DNA from: Haemonchus contortus
Lineage: Eukaryota > Nematoda > Chromadorea > Rhabditida > Trichostrongylidae
Reading direction: 5' to 3'
DNA: 64,000 nt
Assembly: GCA_000469685.2 (NCBI GenBank)
Contig: LS997562.1
Coordinates: forward strand, 11,093,014-11,157,013
Each line of letters opens with the position of its first letter. Position 1 is the first letter of the stretch. The notes under the pieces were generated by a model, which was given only the letters and a program-made list of their open reading frames with translations, had not been told where the DNA came from and made no database searches. The position numbers and the translations under genes were made by a program. Shown piece by piece: positions 8,826 to 19,720 of the stretch.

Positions 8826-9103
8826 CTTGTTTCCTGCTAGCCTTCATGGACCCCGAGCACTTTTCCATATGCACGTCCAATCTCTCGTGCGGAAACGGGG
8901 CACATTCAAGGAGATAGCGAATTTGTTGCTGGCGTCCACAATCTACAGTTGAAATAAAACTTCTGGTGTCCTTCGATTTCATTGGTCTCATGAAGCATTA
9001 AATAGTCGGCTTTATTCAATAAGAAGGTCGAGATCTTTCGTGGGGTCACATTCTGTTTACAAGTTCGAGCAGATTTCTCTCCTACAAGTTTTATGCAGAG
9101 CAT
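8826..9103 (-). pseudogene. inverted relic of an HSP-16.48-like gene
   Basis: Read on the minus strand, 8942-8826 aligns base for base with the 143-nt exon of the rightward sHSP genes. It encodes IVDASNKFAISLNVPRFR against MVDDDKKFAVSLDVSQFR, preceded by a CTGTAG acceptor at 8948-8943. Farther upstream (about 9040-8970) a block resembles the preceding exon (KISTFLL, LMLHETNE against DLDLLER, VLYVANET). After about 35 codons the frame is shifted. Its orientation is opposite to the three live HSP-16.48-like genes. It is dead and has no promoter of its own. Confidence 0.65.
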
Positions 9104-9631
9104 TACTTTTTGAGCGGTGGGATAACCTATTCTCTTCTTGAAGGGTATGGGGTTAGCTCTGTAGCATGTCAGCGTTATGTTAGCGCGCTGTATTCACCAT
9201 TTTTCGGGTGTGGTGCAGTAGGAACGAAATTGCCGTGTGGCGGCGAGAGAGACGCCGCGCGCAAAGAAATGTAGCAGAATGCACCACCAAGTCAGAAATA
9301 CAATCCCCCATTCCTCCCTCGGAGGACTCCTTACTCGTGCGGTGGTGGCGGCGGTAGAGAAGGGTAAGGTTCTAATGCAGCTGACATGATATTTGGTTGT
9401 GCCGTCGTTGAGGGCCAACGTTCTCGTTCTGTCCTCAATGCCACTGGGCACACTTGGAAGACATGGGGACAAACTGCCTTTTTTTGTGGTTCAATTTCCT
9501 TGTCCCAGCTCAAAGCTATGAAGTTTGTCTGACGCATCGCCACTCTTGAAGAGATTACTTCGAAATAAATAGACCAGGCTTAAAATGTACTGAATTCCCG
9601 GTATGGTAAGATGTGCTGATGTGAAAGCATT
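9104..9631. other. spacer with segment duplicated from 5151-5260
   Basis: 9200-9300 repeats the 5151-5260 segment; the end of the stretch (9550-9630) resembles 1214-1290, that is, the region beyond the 3' end of a leftward sHSP gene. No gene is supported. Confidence 0.5.
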
Positions 9632-9774
9632 TTTTATTCAAGGTTTTATTAGACACTGCTAACAACACTACTAAAACTATATACAATTGCGGAATTACAA
9701 GAGATCGTATTTCATCCTGATTGAACAGAAACAAATAACAATGGTTAATGATAATTAGTTGAGCAATGCAGTAG

Positions 9775-10417
9775 TTAACTGCTCTTCACTGATGGTTGAT
9801 CAACCGCTTTCTGGATTGGAATGCTCCTGGAGGTGATGGCCGGTTTGGGCTTCGGCACTTCGATGGCTAGTTGACCATCTTCAGTAAGAGTGGATCGGAT
9901 CTGCTCGACGTCGACACCTTCTGGAACAGTCCATTGGCGAAGGAATGACCTGTAAGAGAAGTAATTCAGAATAAGGCGGTAAAATAAGGCGAATCTAGAT
10001 ATTAGGGGCTACGGTACTTACCTGGCAGTATAACTCGAGCCTTCCTTCACTTCTTGTTTACCTTCGACAGTCAGGGTTCGGCCATCGAGGTTCACTTTCA
10101 GCTCATCTGGCTTGAATTTCGAGACATCCAATGAGATCGCCAACTTGGACCCGTCATCGCTGACCTGCAAGAGTTATACTTACAATTAGTGGGTTGTAAA
10201 ATATAGCGAACTAAAAATCACACTGCTTGAACTTCTCACATACCTTACATACTTGGCCCACGGAACTTTTCCTCCCTGCTGCTCTTGTTGGAGGAGGAGA
10301 AGGGATTCGTTCAATCTGGTAGAACTGATTGAAGGCGTCGTCGAGCTCGCTGAAGACGTCATCGAGAAGGCGAGGCAGGATCGCCTCAGAAGCAAATGGA
10401 AGAATGCAGAGAGACAT
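9775..10417 (-). CDS. small heat shock protein, HSP-16.1-like (pair 3)
   Basis: Alpha-crystallin chaperone of 163 residues. Exons on the minus strand are 10417-10244, 10164-10022 (143 nt) and 9949-9775. The N-terminus is MSLCILPFASEAILP, one residue shorter than its sisters. The crystallin domain (SLDVSKFKPDELKVNLDGR, RQWTVPEGVDVEQIRSTL) and the tail (RSIPIQKAVDQ) are complete, giving the unbroken version of the region deleted in the gene at 1511. Exon 1 ends with two consecutive donors (GTATGTAAG then GTATGTGAG) 9 nt apart and in the same phase, so proteins with or without VCK are possible. The 3' UTR has TTTATT near 9649 (reverse poly(A) signal). Divergent partner of the gene at 10822. Confidence 0.96.
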
Positions 10418-10473
10418 TGTTGATTGCTGAGTAGTTCAAGCTTAGTGTGCTGGAACCGCTACTCTCGGAGCTT

Positions 10474-10662
10474 CTTATATACCATTCGGGCCGATTCTTC
10501 CAGAACCTTCACGAACCTTCTCACCCCGCCCCTTCCCCTCGCCACGCCGGCGATGAGTCAGCTGGTGGGCGGGGCCCGGCGAGAGAAAGCGAAGCGCCGA
10601 CGAAACAACAAACAACGAACGTTCCATAAGGTTCTCGAAGGCTGTCGCTGCGGGTACATAAA
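10474..10662. promoter_or_regulatory. bidirectional heat-shock promoter of pair 3
   Basis: The leftward TATA is TATATAAG at 10481-10474. The leftward element is five perfect alternating pentamers: TTC 10498, GAA 10503, TTC 10508, GAA 10513, TTC 10518. The rightward element is GAA 10617, TTC 10622, TAA 10627, TTC 10632, GAA 10637, followed by a weaker TACATAAA at 10655-10662. GC boxes face each other between. The leftward element is the best HSE in the window, while the rightward TATA has decayed. Confidence 0.9.
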
Positions 10663-10821
10663 GAGCTACGCAAAACAGTTTCAGTAGCGTTTCGCTTCAA
10701 TCTTCCTTCGAACAACCTTATCTCTGTGAGTTCTTTGCTGTAGTTCTTGAGCATTCGTCTCGTTTCGTTATGAAATACCCTAAATCATGGCCATCTTTCA
10801 GGAAATTCTTAATAATTACTC

Positions 10822-11413
10822 ATGGATTCAATGTTGGGTTTGTGTCCAGTACGACGGACAATAGACCACAGGATGCGCGACAAATTAAGGGACCTTCGTC
10901 ATTCCGAAAGAAGCATCTTCCAATATTGGACAGAGGCTGACCACTCAGTACTTCATGTAGGCAACGAAACTCAGCAGGTAGGGGTTTTTCTCTCCTAAAA
11001 GGTCATAAATGACTGTGAACGCTTTTTGAAGGTTAATTTTGCCTTCAGATGGTGGATGATGACAAGAAATTTGTCGTCTTCTTGGATGTGTCCCAGTTCC
11101 GGCCTGACGAACTGAACGTGCATCTAGAGGGGCAAGAGCTGATCATTGAAGGCAAGCAGGAACACAAAGCGAGGAATGGTGCCCTGCTCAGGTGAGTGTT
11201 ATCAATTTCCATCCTGTCAGTGTGTTTAGTGATTCATATTGATCGCCACGAATTTTCAGATCGTTCACTCGCAGATGGCTGCTGCCCAAAAATGTTGATT
11301 TGGAGTCTATTCGTACTCAGCTTGATGACAAAGGCCATTTGTCCGTAGAAGCATCGAAGATTCCTGAGGGCCACGAGAGCAGGCGAACTATCCCTATCAT
11401 GATCAAGCACTGA
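10822..11413 (+). CDS. small heat shock protein, HSP-16.48-like, divergent copy
   Basis: Alpha-crystallin chaperone of about 150 residues. Coding exons are 10822-10977, 11049-11191 (143 nt) and 11260-11413, with a 5' UTR intron at 10726-10801. Two in-frame ATGs are possible (10822, 10831); the second is the position used by the paralogues. The N-terminus has FQYWTEADHS. The crystallin domain reads FLDVSQFRPDELNV, EGQELIIEG and WLLPKNVDLESI. The tail RRTIPIMIKH keeps the IxI motif. Many substitutions against the genes at 2444 and 6774, and a weaker TATA box, show it is the oldest rightward copy or is escaping gene conversion. A likely poly(A) signal is ATTAAA at 11579-11584. Confidence 0.95.
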
Positions 11414-11649
11414 ATGTGCAAGACTCTGAGACCATTTTATTGTACAGCTGTAAGGATATTATTGTACAGATAATTGGTCGGTGCCTCATCCATTTCCCAG
11501 CTTGTTTTGTTGAAATATTTTCGAATGAGTTTTTTTTTTTGTATTTTGTTTTTGTATTGTGCCTAGTTGGTGACCGTGATTAAAGTTATCACTTTCCAAT
11601 TATGAATAACATCTTCTTTGGATTGATTCGAAGGACAGTCTGTGGGCGT

Positions 11650-11910
11650 TGATCAATCCCGTCAAGGGTACGCCCCGCATTCGACTTCCATTCAGAATCG
11701 TAGTGGCATAATAAGTGCGTATGTGGCCTATACAATGACTTCCGGTGGTCAGCCGATGTGCAAGTCGGTACAGTTACCTTTCCAGATAAATTTGGTACAA
11801 TGCACCGACCGGAAGGATGGAAGGTCTAGTTGGCCTAAGCAGACACCTATCCGTGACTCGAAGCTGTGACCATGCGTGTGTGATAGTGCGTCACTTGCCT
11901 CTAAACCATC
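11650..11910. repeat. dispersed repeat, copy 1
   Basis: This stretch shares a series of blocks with 61620-61870, in the same order and orientation: CGACTTCC-TTCAGAATCGTAGTGG, GATGGAAGG-, and CATG-GTGTG-TATAGTG-GC-CACTTGC. The spacing is similar. Neither copy has a long open frame. The rest of 11585-12428 shows no gene. Confidence 0.55.
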
Positions 11911-12428
11911 TTCATCCGTTTCCTTTTTCGGATCGATCACGGGGGAGATTTACTGCTGTATGGGTAGTAGTTACGGATGTGTTGCATGCTTACAGCTCTA
12001 CGGAACTGACTAAGGTAACACCACTGCACATGGAGCCCTACGAACTATGAAAGTATAGCGATCCGTCCGAGTAAAAACTTAAATAGCCACCTTTTCCGTT
12101 ACCTATTCCTTTACTGGCACTAGTGATTGACCCTCCAGTCCTTTAGGGAAACAGAAAGCCTGACCAGACAGGATGGGAACATTCTTCGATGATACCCGGA
12201 CCGTGCGTATGGTCGGGCGCCTCCTGCCAAGACGCTGCCCTTGCCCATCTATCTTCTTACCCCTGCCGAACACAAAATGCCTTCTTACCTTTCCTTTAAC
12301 TGCTGAATATGGATGGCAATTGCAGGACTCTTTACTACTCAAAAGTTTATTTCTTGTAATATTAAGTGTAGACAAGTCGAAGAAAACAAACGTAGGAATC
12401 AAATCATTGTGTTCACGGAGTCTAGCCA

Positions 12429-14030
12429 TCATTTTCGTTTTGGTGTTTTGCTCTTAGGAGTTTTCTTTTTTGGCGTAGAAGCGGCTTTCGCTTTCGGTTT
12501 CTCCTTCTTTTTCGGCGTTGTTGGCTTAGCTGGTTTCGATGCCGCCCTGGCCACCTTTGCCTCCTTGGCCTTTTTCTTCATATCGTCTTTCATAGCTCCT
12601 ACGATCTTATCCACGAGAGTGTTCACTCCAGGGAGCTTCTCAGGAGGTACTCCGGTTGCTTTCTTTGCGGCTTCTAGGAAATACTATGTATGAGATCTTA
12701 GCTTTTTGCCATGATCAACTTGCACGCCAGACTATTTAACCTCTTGGGGATGCGCCATGCCTTCAGAAACCTCACTGGATTGTCAGTTGGGAATGAATGA
12801 ATTGGAGGGCTTCTCAATAGTAAGATTCTGTCTCGAAGACAGAGACCAAGAGATTGGCTAATCTCTAGAGGAGCTCAACCAGTCAAGGCTTCGCGACATT
12901 GAAGTGGGCAAAAGTGCATGGCGCACCAACTTGATGTGGGTGTGGGCCTACGTATATTCCCCAAATGACGGTATCGACATTGGCCATTATTTTATAATGA
13001 ACATGCTCACCTGGGTGATAGTCCGGCGGAGGAGGAGGTTCGACGGGTGGGGGAGGAGGTGCTTCATGTGTAGACGAAGACGACGCAAAGGGATCAGGAA
13101 GATTGGCGGGAGGCGGTGGGGGTGGAGGCGGTGGGATATATGGTGGTGCTGGTGGTGGTGGAGGTGGCGGTGGTGGCGGTTCTGGTGGTGGGGGTGGTGG
13201 TACATAGGGCTCCGGTGCCGATGGTGTGGCAAAAGGATCCGGTGTAGGTTGCGGTGGGGGTGGTGGAGGCGGCATGGGATAAGGTTGCGGAGGAGGTGGC
13301 CCGGGGAAAGGTTGCGGAGGAGGTGGCCCAGGAAAAGATTGGGGAGCAGGTGGCCCAGGAAAAGGTTGCGGAGGAGGTGGGGCGGGATAGGGTTGTGGTG
13401 GAGGTGGTCCACCACCCACATCAGCAGGAGGAATCGGTGCACCCGGTCCAACGTCTGCTGGTCCTGGAGATACAGGCTCTTGAGCTTGAACTTCAGACGG
13501 AGTGAGACTTTCACTGAGAGCCTGAAAATTGAAGGGACTTTTGGAAGAAAACTTTGGCTCTCATATTGAAATGTCTGTTATGTAGCATCGGATCAACCCT
13601 GTAAGACCTATTCATAGACAGGAGGATTCCTTCTTCTTGTTACTAGTAAACTGAAAGGGCCCAGGGAAATTGAAGGGCTACTCCGACTGGTGAAACACGT
13701 AGTGGGAACCACTCAGAACTTGAAACCTTTGAGAATGACTTTGGATAAGCTTCGCATACATCACAAGGGAGCATTCCCAAACCTTTATCAGCACATCCAA
13801 CTAATTCATGTAGTCAGCTAGGAGAGGGTGAGTCTTGAAAATAGTCCAAATATTTGCACGCTTACCCCTTGGCTTCCGCCATCTCCTGTACCTTCTTCTT
13901 CTTCATCGTCACCTTTCTTTGAGCAACCGAAACTGATTCCTCCAGTGATCACAAATGTCATGAGAATAGCTAAGCTATTTATGAACGAATATACAACGTC
14001 CGCATCTTGTGCTGCTGCCAACGATGACAT
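12429..14030 (-). CDS. unrecognised membrane-anchored, proline-rich, lysine-tailed protein
   Basis: Three exons on the minus strand (14030-13866, 13521-13011, 12673-12429), all in phase, give 306 residues; the start lies one base behind a TTTCAG acceptor, fitting trans-splicing. Residues about 11-36 form a hydrophobic segment (VVYSFINSLAILMTFVITGG), probably one membrane anchor, followed by SKKGDDEEEEG. Residues 56-225 are extremely proline-rich, with about five near-repeats of a nine-residue unit (GPPPPQPFP and variants) and long Pro runs. The last 80 residues are Lys/Ala-rich (AMKDDMKKKAKEAK) and end in a basic KTPKRK tail. No family was recognised. Pro-rich stretches suggest SH3/WW/EVH1-type binding or a structural role, but that is speculation. 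Its last exon has a possible relic at 4390. Confidence 0.75.
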
Positions 14031-14563
14031 CCTGAAACGAAATAACGAATGGGGGAGACACATTTGCTATCACACGGCCAGAGGACAAGTATTGATTACT
14101 CAGTCTCTACTTCAGGCATCTCACAAACGATTTCTGCACCTATGCATGTCTTACGGCGTGCAAAAGCAGTTCCGGTAGGTGTCCGCCCGGGTTTTCTGTG
14201 CCAACCCGCAAAATCATTAGGTATCCCACAGCACACTAATTCTTTCTGACTAACCGAACTTCCTTCAAAAACTTCCGAAACAGCACAGTGGTGGAAGTGT
14301 CGAGTAGATTGTAAGTGATAGAGTGAACCATATTCAGCAGGACTGAATTTTCACTAGTGATAGCAATTTGTTTTCATTCTCATCAGCTGGATCATGCTGA
14401 AAACAGAGTGAGGTTCATATTGTCATTTCAGTTGGTAGATCACGGTACGTTTTTTCGGTGATCTTTACCTATGACCTTTCAGCTCAATCCTTCTATACGG
14501 CTTACGCAGGAATCTGATCCAAGCTTATAATATACACTGGAGGCCTTCTACAAGGGCGCGAGG

Positions 14564-14622
14564 GCGCTAACTAGGCCTGCACCTCAACTCTATTGTGAAA
14601 GGAGCAGGCCAAGTTAGCGTGC
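14564..14622. repeat. imperfect inverted repeat
   Basis: GCGCTAACTAGGCCTGC (14564-14580) pairs with GCAGGCCAAGTTAGCGTGC (14604-14622) around a 23-base loop. It lies in the gene-free stretch 14031-15465 between two head-to-head genes. It may be an end of a small element or a regulatory stem. Nothing else was recognised in that stretch. Confidence 0.45.
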
Positions 14623-15465
14623 GTGCGCGTCGCTGTGAATGTATCGTTGAAGGGGATGGAAGCTTGTTCTTTCACGCTCTTTTCTGCGAGTACCCTAATC
14701 AACAAATCACCTCCAGCTTTTGCACGAGGTCAGCATCTCACTCACCTTGTGTCCCTTTATCCCTTTAGCTTGGACAAACGTCCCATCCTCTGGTTTGCAG
14801 TCGTTTTTAACCACTACCACAGGCCCACAATGCTCGTGCCCAGGTACTTCTCCGTAACCGCCCTTGTGTCGCTCAGAGCGGCGCTATTTCAGTGGTTCCG
14901 CGGCAATCATCGCAACCTTCCATTGGACGAATCATTCTCTCTATAGTGCTTGACTGCGCCCCATCGTTGCCGGGGGGCGAGCTAGAATAGATACTACAGT
15001 AAAGGAAGTTGGACGCTTCGAAGTGGGAAGGTGATACCAATTCAAGTCGACCGTTTCAGCTATAACTACCGTGCGAATTGGATGAAATTGATGTGTTATA
15101 TCGATGATTGACATCATTTGTTTTCTACTCGCCTTAGTGGTCGTGAAATCTTCGATCACTTGCTCTAGACGAAAAGGTGCCTATCGTGCGGGATCAATGT
15201 CAAGTTCATCTTCAACTCCTTCAAGGGTGAGGTTGCTATCGACCATTCTGAATAGGAGCTGATATTAGCAGATTTCGTAGATATTGTAGCCAAATGAAGT
15301 CGACGCCATATTTATACAACGACTAACGGCAATTTTGGTCAGAGGGCCAGTTAAAACAGAGAGGAATCAATCCTTAGAATGGCTACACTCGGCCAAAAAG
15401 AGCTGAATTCCAAGAGTAGTCTATCTGGACCGGATACGGTTACTTTGTGCGGAGTATTACGGTAG

Positions 15466-16667
15466 ATGGCTGATTATATAAACGAAAGTTTTGTGGCAAA
15501 ATTTGAACAAAGGTCAAGTGCATGGCATGCTCGACTGAAATGCATACAGAAACAAAACCTGCCGAAACCGAACGGAACCTGCCCTCGAAAATTTTCATTT
15601 TTTCAGATCTCAGATTCATCAGAGAGACTGAAGGTGAGGACGATACTTTTCGTGATAGGAGTCGGCACTGTGTCAGCTATGAGCCAAGCAAACTTGGCGA
15701 CATGACTCAGAGCCGCACACCCCCAGAGGTTTCCATTCTTCTCCAATTAAAAAGCCGTATTTAGACGTGCATTGATGAAGACCCCATCGAAATATGTCCA
15801 ACCCAAAGTGATGAAGATGACTTTCGAATGATAGCGGAAAAAATTTGGGAAGAAGCGGGTGAACTCGATATAAAAGCTGCAGAGCAAATTCTCAAAGAAG
15901 CCGTAGAGGCTGGGTCACCAGTAAAGGAAAAAGAAGGGGATGAGGCGAAGAAAGCGGAAGTTGAAGAGGGTAAGGAAGGTGGAGGCACAGAAGTAGACGG
16001 GAAAAAAGCTTCAAAAGAAGTAGAGGCGAATGATAAGGAGGGAGGGAATCCAAACAAGGCGAAGAAAAAGAAGAAGAAGGAAGGGCCGCAGGACGAGGAT
16101 GAGCTTCTTAAGAAGTTGCAAGAAACTCAACCGGACCTGATCGAGTACACGTCAATCATGGGACCGGTTAATTTGGCTGAACAACAAGGATCGACCAAAG
16201 CTGGCTCATTGGGTGATCTGCTCAATCAGCTCAGCAAATTCAAATCAGCCAGAGAAAGAAAAGAACGCGAAGATCTGCTCAGAGCTTTCCTCGAGAAGCA
16301 GGCTGCAGCCAAGTTGAAGCAGCAACGGCAATCGCAGCCACAACCACCGCAATCACCAGAAACTCAAGAAAAGCTCCAAGCCCAAACTGGCGGTGCTACT
16401 ACTGGTACTACTGGTGGTAAGAGCACGATTGGATCTTTTAGTAAACTGTCTACGCAGAAGTCAAGTGGTAGTTCAAGAAAAAAGGAACTGTCACCAGAAA
16501 ATAAGGTCAAGACTCAGCCAGTAAATGTTAAGAAAGTTAAAGAACCGCCTAAGAAGAAGCTCAGTAAAGAAAGAGGGGAAAAGAAAAGCGGCAGTGTAAG
16601 AGCGACAAAAGCTGGTGGCCCGCAGAGTAAATCGAAGAAACCACCATCAGTCAGAAAGAGAAAGTGA
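15466..16667 (+). CDS. unrecognised charged, lysine-rich protein
   Basis: Best model: exon 15466-15633 (56 codons) and exon 15765-16667, joined in phase, 356 residues. The second exon is an unambiguous long reading frame; the first is less sure because a TTTCAG stands inside it at 15601-15606, so a different upstream exon could be used. Residues about 57-85 are acidic (CIDEDPIEICPTQSDEDDF). There follows a Lys/Glu-rich repeat-like part with KKKKKKEGPQDEDE, a helical core (LGDLLNQLSKFKSARERKE), a Gln/Pro stretch, and a basic serine-rich tail ending RKRK. No domain was recognised. The composition suggests a nuclear or nucleic-acid/cytoskeleton-bound protein. It is head to head with the gene at 14030. 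Confidence 0.7.
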
Positions 16668-16989
16668 TCAAAGCAAAATGCGTCTATTTTTAGAACGTAT
16701 AAGTCATTAACGTTTTCCGAATACAGAGCTTTAACTGTTACATTTAGCCGATAAAGAAGTTTCCAATTGACCGATTGTTCACCTATAACCAGTATAGCAT
16801 GTTGGTATTCGTCCATTCACACATGCTCCATCTTTGACTCTACAAATCTTGATAACACTACAAGGGCCCATCTCCCAGATGGTTGCTTTTGAAAAGCGAA
16901 ACTTCAGGAAAAGCATAAGTTTTACTAGAAAAACTGTACTGTCTTGCTTTCTCAGAACAAAAGCAGGGAGCTAGTGATCAAGCGAACAT

Positions 16990-17370
16990 TCAGTGAAGAC
17001 GGGCGCGTTGACCAATCACATTCTGTGGGTCAAAAGGCGCCATCAAGGTCGTCAAAATTGGGCCACCGCATGCGCGCGACCCTGGATAGGGAAAGAAGGG
17101 AGTGACTCAAAGCGACTTCCATAGGCTGATTATCTGAGCTTTATAGGTGCACCAGTTGGGCCACCAACGCATGCAAAACACCACCAAGCGATCCGTATTG
17201 GTTAATGAGATCAATACAGTATCAATAGACTTCTATTCCGTTACATGTCCCTACCATCCAATATGCGCCCACGCGACTCTCACAATCCTCAACGTGCCTA
17301 CGTGACTTTCGGACGGTCGCACAAATCGACATACAAACAAACACACAAAGTTATCGCTTTATTTAGAGAG
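16990..17370. repeat. dispersed repeat (SINE-like), copy 1
   Basis: The end of this stretch (GTGCCTACGTGACTTT, then CATACAAAC and ACACACAAAGTTA) matches 41040-41105 inside the strumpellin gene. More diffuse similarity (GGGCCACC, GCATGC-like blocks) extends upstream in both. Both copies end in an A/T-rich tail. The surrounding 16668-17755 has no gene. Confidence 0.5.
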
Positions 17371-17759
17371 ATTTAAAGCAGGCGTTGCAGGCATCCTGAT
17401 CAACCAGCACTTCGTTCTCTTGAAATTGAACATGTACGTTCTCTGTGGGTGACGGCTAGAATTTCTGAATGGTCTGACGCGCGCCGAGACAACTAGCCAA
17501 TACAACCAGCTGGTTAAAAGTACACTGTCACGCGGAAGTAACTAGCTACGATTCGCTGATCGAAACATTCCTATGCCAGTTTGGCTATGCACGCTAACGC
17601 GCGCAGTATATGTCGACGGCCACTTCTCCACGATGGAGTCATTCAGCGGAATGTTGGATAATCAGAATAAGATAGTTCTCTCTAGATTCGAACGCTGAAC
17701 TGCAGAGAGCATCACGCTCGATATATTTGAGCAGAGTTATTAGTGGTTGATTATAGCTC

Positions 17760-18755
17760 CGTCCACCCTAGTGCAAACCCTTCCCACGGTAAACTTGACC
17801 ACCCTTCTTTTGACTGCTCTGAACCATTTTTTCCGCATTCCAGAAAGTTTTTGAAGAGCTGAATTTTTGGTCTTAGCCCGCTTTCCTGTGCCAGCTCCGC
17901 CCACTTCGGGGACTACATTTGTTCCATTACCTCTATCCACTTTTTCCCCGTATTCTAGGACGTTTCTGAACAAAGTTATGAATTTTTGAGCTGAGCCCCG
18001 CCCACTTTGGTGCCAACCCCGCCCACTTCAAGGATTTGACCACATTTGTTCCATTACCTCTTACCACTCTTTCCACGCGTCCTAGAACGTTTCTGAACAG
18101 AGTTATGAAATTTTGATCTAAGCTCCGCCCACTTTGACGCCAACCCCGCCCACTTACGGAATTCGGCCACATTTGTTCCATTACCTCTTACCACTCTTTC
18201 CACGCGTCCTAGAACGTTTCTGAACAGAGTTATGAAATTTTGATCTAAGCTCCGCCCACTTTGACGCCAACCCCGCCCACTTACGGAATTCGGCCACATT
18301 TGTCCCATTACCTCTCACCACTTTTTTCCCGCATTCCAGAACGTTTCTGAACAGAGTTATGAAATTTTGATCTTAGCTCCGCCCACTTTGGTGCCAACCC
18401 CGCCCACTTCTGGGATTTGGCTACATTTGTTCTTTTACACCTCAATACCTTTTTGTCGCATCCCAGAACGCTTCTGAATAGAGTTACAAATTTTTGATCT
18501 AAGCCCCGCCCACTTTCGTGCCAACCCCGCCCACTTCTGGGATTTGGCTACATTTGTTCTTTTACACCTTAATACCTTTTTGCCGCATCCCAGAACGCTT
18601 CTGAACAGAGTTACAAATTTTTGATCTAAGCCCTGCCCACTTTCGTGCCAACCCCGCCCACTTCTGGTATTTGGCCACATTTGCACCATTACCTCTAACC
18701 ACTCTTTCCACGCGTCCTAGAACGTTTCTGAACGAAGTTACACTCATTTTTTAAA
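17760..18755. repeat. 127-bp tandem satellite, about eight units
   Basis: An anchor block (GTTCCATTACCTC or variant) recurs at 17921, 18048, 18175, 18302, 18429, 18556 and 18683: every interval is exactly 127 bp. Each unit holds two CCGCCCAC boxes and the block CAGAACGTTTCTGAACAGAGTTA. A more degraded unit precedes 17921. Minus-strand open frames of about 80 codons recur across units, but 127 is not divisible by three, so each unit is read in a different frame and coding is unlikely. Confidence 0.95.
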
Positions 18756-18769
18756 AGTAGCTTCTATCT

Positions 18770-19165
18770 TAATGCACGCCCCGCCCACCGTGGGCGGGGT
18801 TTCGCTACGCCTACACATGCGTAGCACGCATAGGGCCTTGCTCACCCCTCTTGCTTTTTTTCCTGACCTCGATGCCTTCGTTGAATCGAGTTATGAATCT
18901 CTGTGGAAAGTACCGCCCACTGCGAGAACGCTCCGCCCACCGCCGGTAAGCTTCCCTTATTTTAGTTGTTGACCCATTCCTCACCTTTGCACGTTTTTTC
19001 CCGGCGTCTGGACTGTTATGAGACCGAATTAGAAGAATTAGTCCATGACCCCGCCCAATCCTGGCGCATGCCCCGCCCCTTGGGGGCGGAGCTCCGCCAA
19101 GCTCACATGTGCTCTGTTGCACTTACCCTATGCTCAACCTATTCCAAACTTGACCCGACTTCTCC
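18770..19165. repeat. degenerate continuation with GC-box palindromes
   Basis: After the satellite the CCGCCCAC boxes continue at irregular spacing. Palindromes include CCCCGCCCACCGTGGGCGGGG near 18779-18800 and CCCCGCCCCTTGGGGGCGG near 19073. No gene is seen. Confidence 0.6.
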
Positions 19166-19203
19166 AGGTATTACTTCAGGTTATCTCGAATTTCTCGAAT
19201 ACA

Positions 19204-19250
19204 AACAGACAGACAGACAGACAGACAGAGCGCATTATATATAGTAGGGA
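19204..19250. repeat. (GACA)n microsatellite with repeat tail
   Basis: CAGA/GACA units run from 19204 to about 19230, followed by GCGCATTATATATAG, a tail similar to the TTTATATATATAG end of the repeat at 41100-41116. It probably marks the 3' end of a retroposed repeat. Confidence 0.7.
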
Positions 19251-19610
19251 TAATCCTAAGATTCCTATGATTGGTCAGACCAATAAATGGGGCTACTATG
19301 TGGTAAATATAATTCCTTTCTTTGTAAATTCCTTTCCATAAAAAGTTGGAAGCCATAAATAGTCAAACACTGCATGCTCTTCTCGAAGACTCTTTCAAGC
19401 GGTTTAGATTCTCGACCGGTTCGTATTGAGCTCTTTGATCACTGGATTACAAATGCCAGAGATTCTTGCTCACTGACCGTGCAGGTTCGATTCCGAAAAA
19501 GCAAGCCCCATCTGCAAATATGCAATTGCTTCCGGAAACACTTGAATTTGGAAAAAGATGGTAAAAACATAAATGTACTGATTCAACATTTATAAGCCTC
19601 GTCACATTCC

Positions 19611-19720
19611 ATGAAGACCTTCATTGTGGTGTGTCGTCAAGGAGCACGGTCCCCCTTTCATTCGTTGGCTATTGCTCAAGCTTCTCATCTAGCCGAAGAA
19701 GACCCTGCGTGGTGGCACGT
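19611..19720 (+). pseudogene. possible fragment of a histidine acid phosphatase
   Basis: The frame starting at 19611 reads FIVVCRQGARSPFHSL, similar to the RHGxRxP active-site block of histidine acid phosphatases, but with Gln in place of the catalytic His. No other domain parts were found nearby, and the frame soon loses resemblance. It could be chance; at best a dead fragment. Confidence 0.2.

Noticed and set aside
12904..13569. 221-codon plus-strand open frame rich in Trp and Arg
   Set aside because: It is the mirror of the proline-rich exon on the minus strand: CCN codons read as NGG. The composition is an artefact.
17740..18747. Repeated 80-codon minus-strand open frames (RNVLGRVERVVRGNG type)
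   Set aside because: They follow the 127-bp satellite, whose unit length shifts the frame at each copy; absence of stops is a by-product of composition.
19481..19496. B-box-like GGTTCGATTCC, possible tRNA
   Set aside because: No A box, no acceptor stem and no cloverleaf could be drawn around it.
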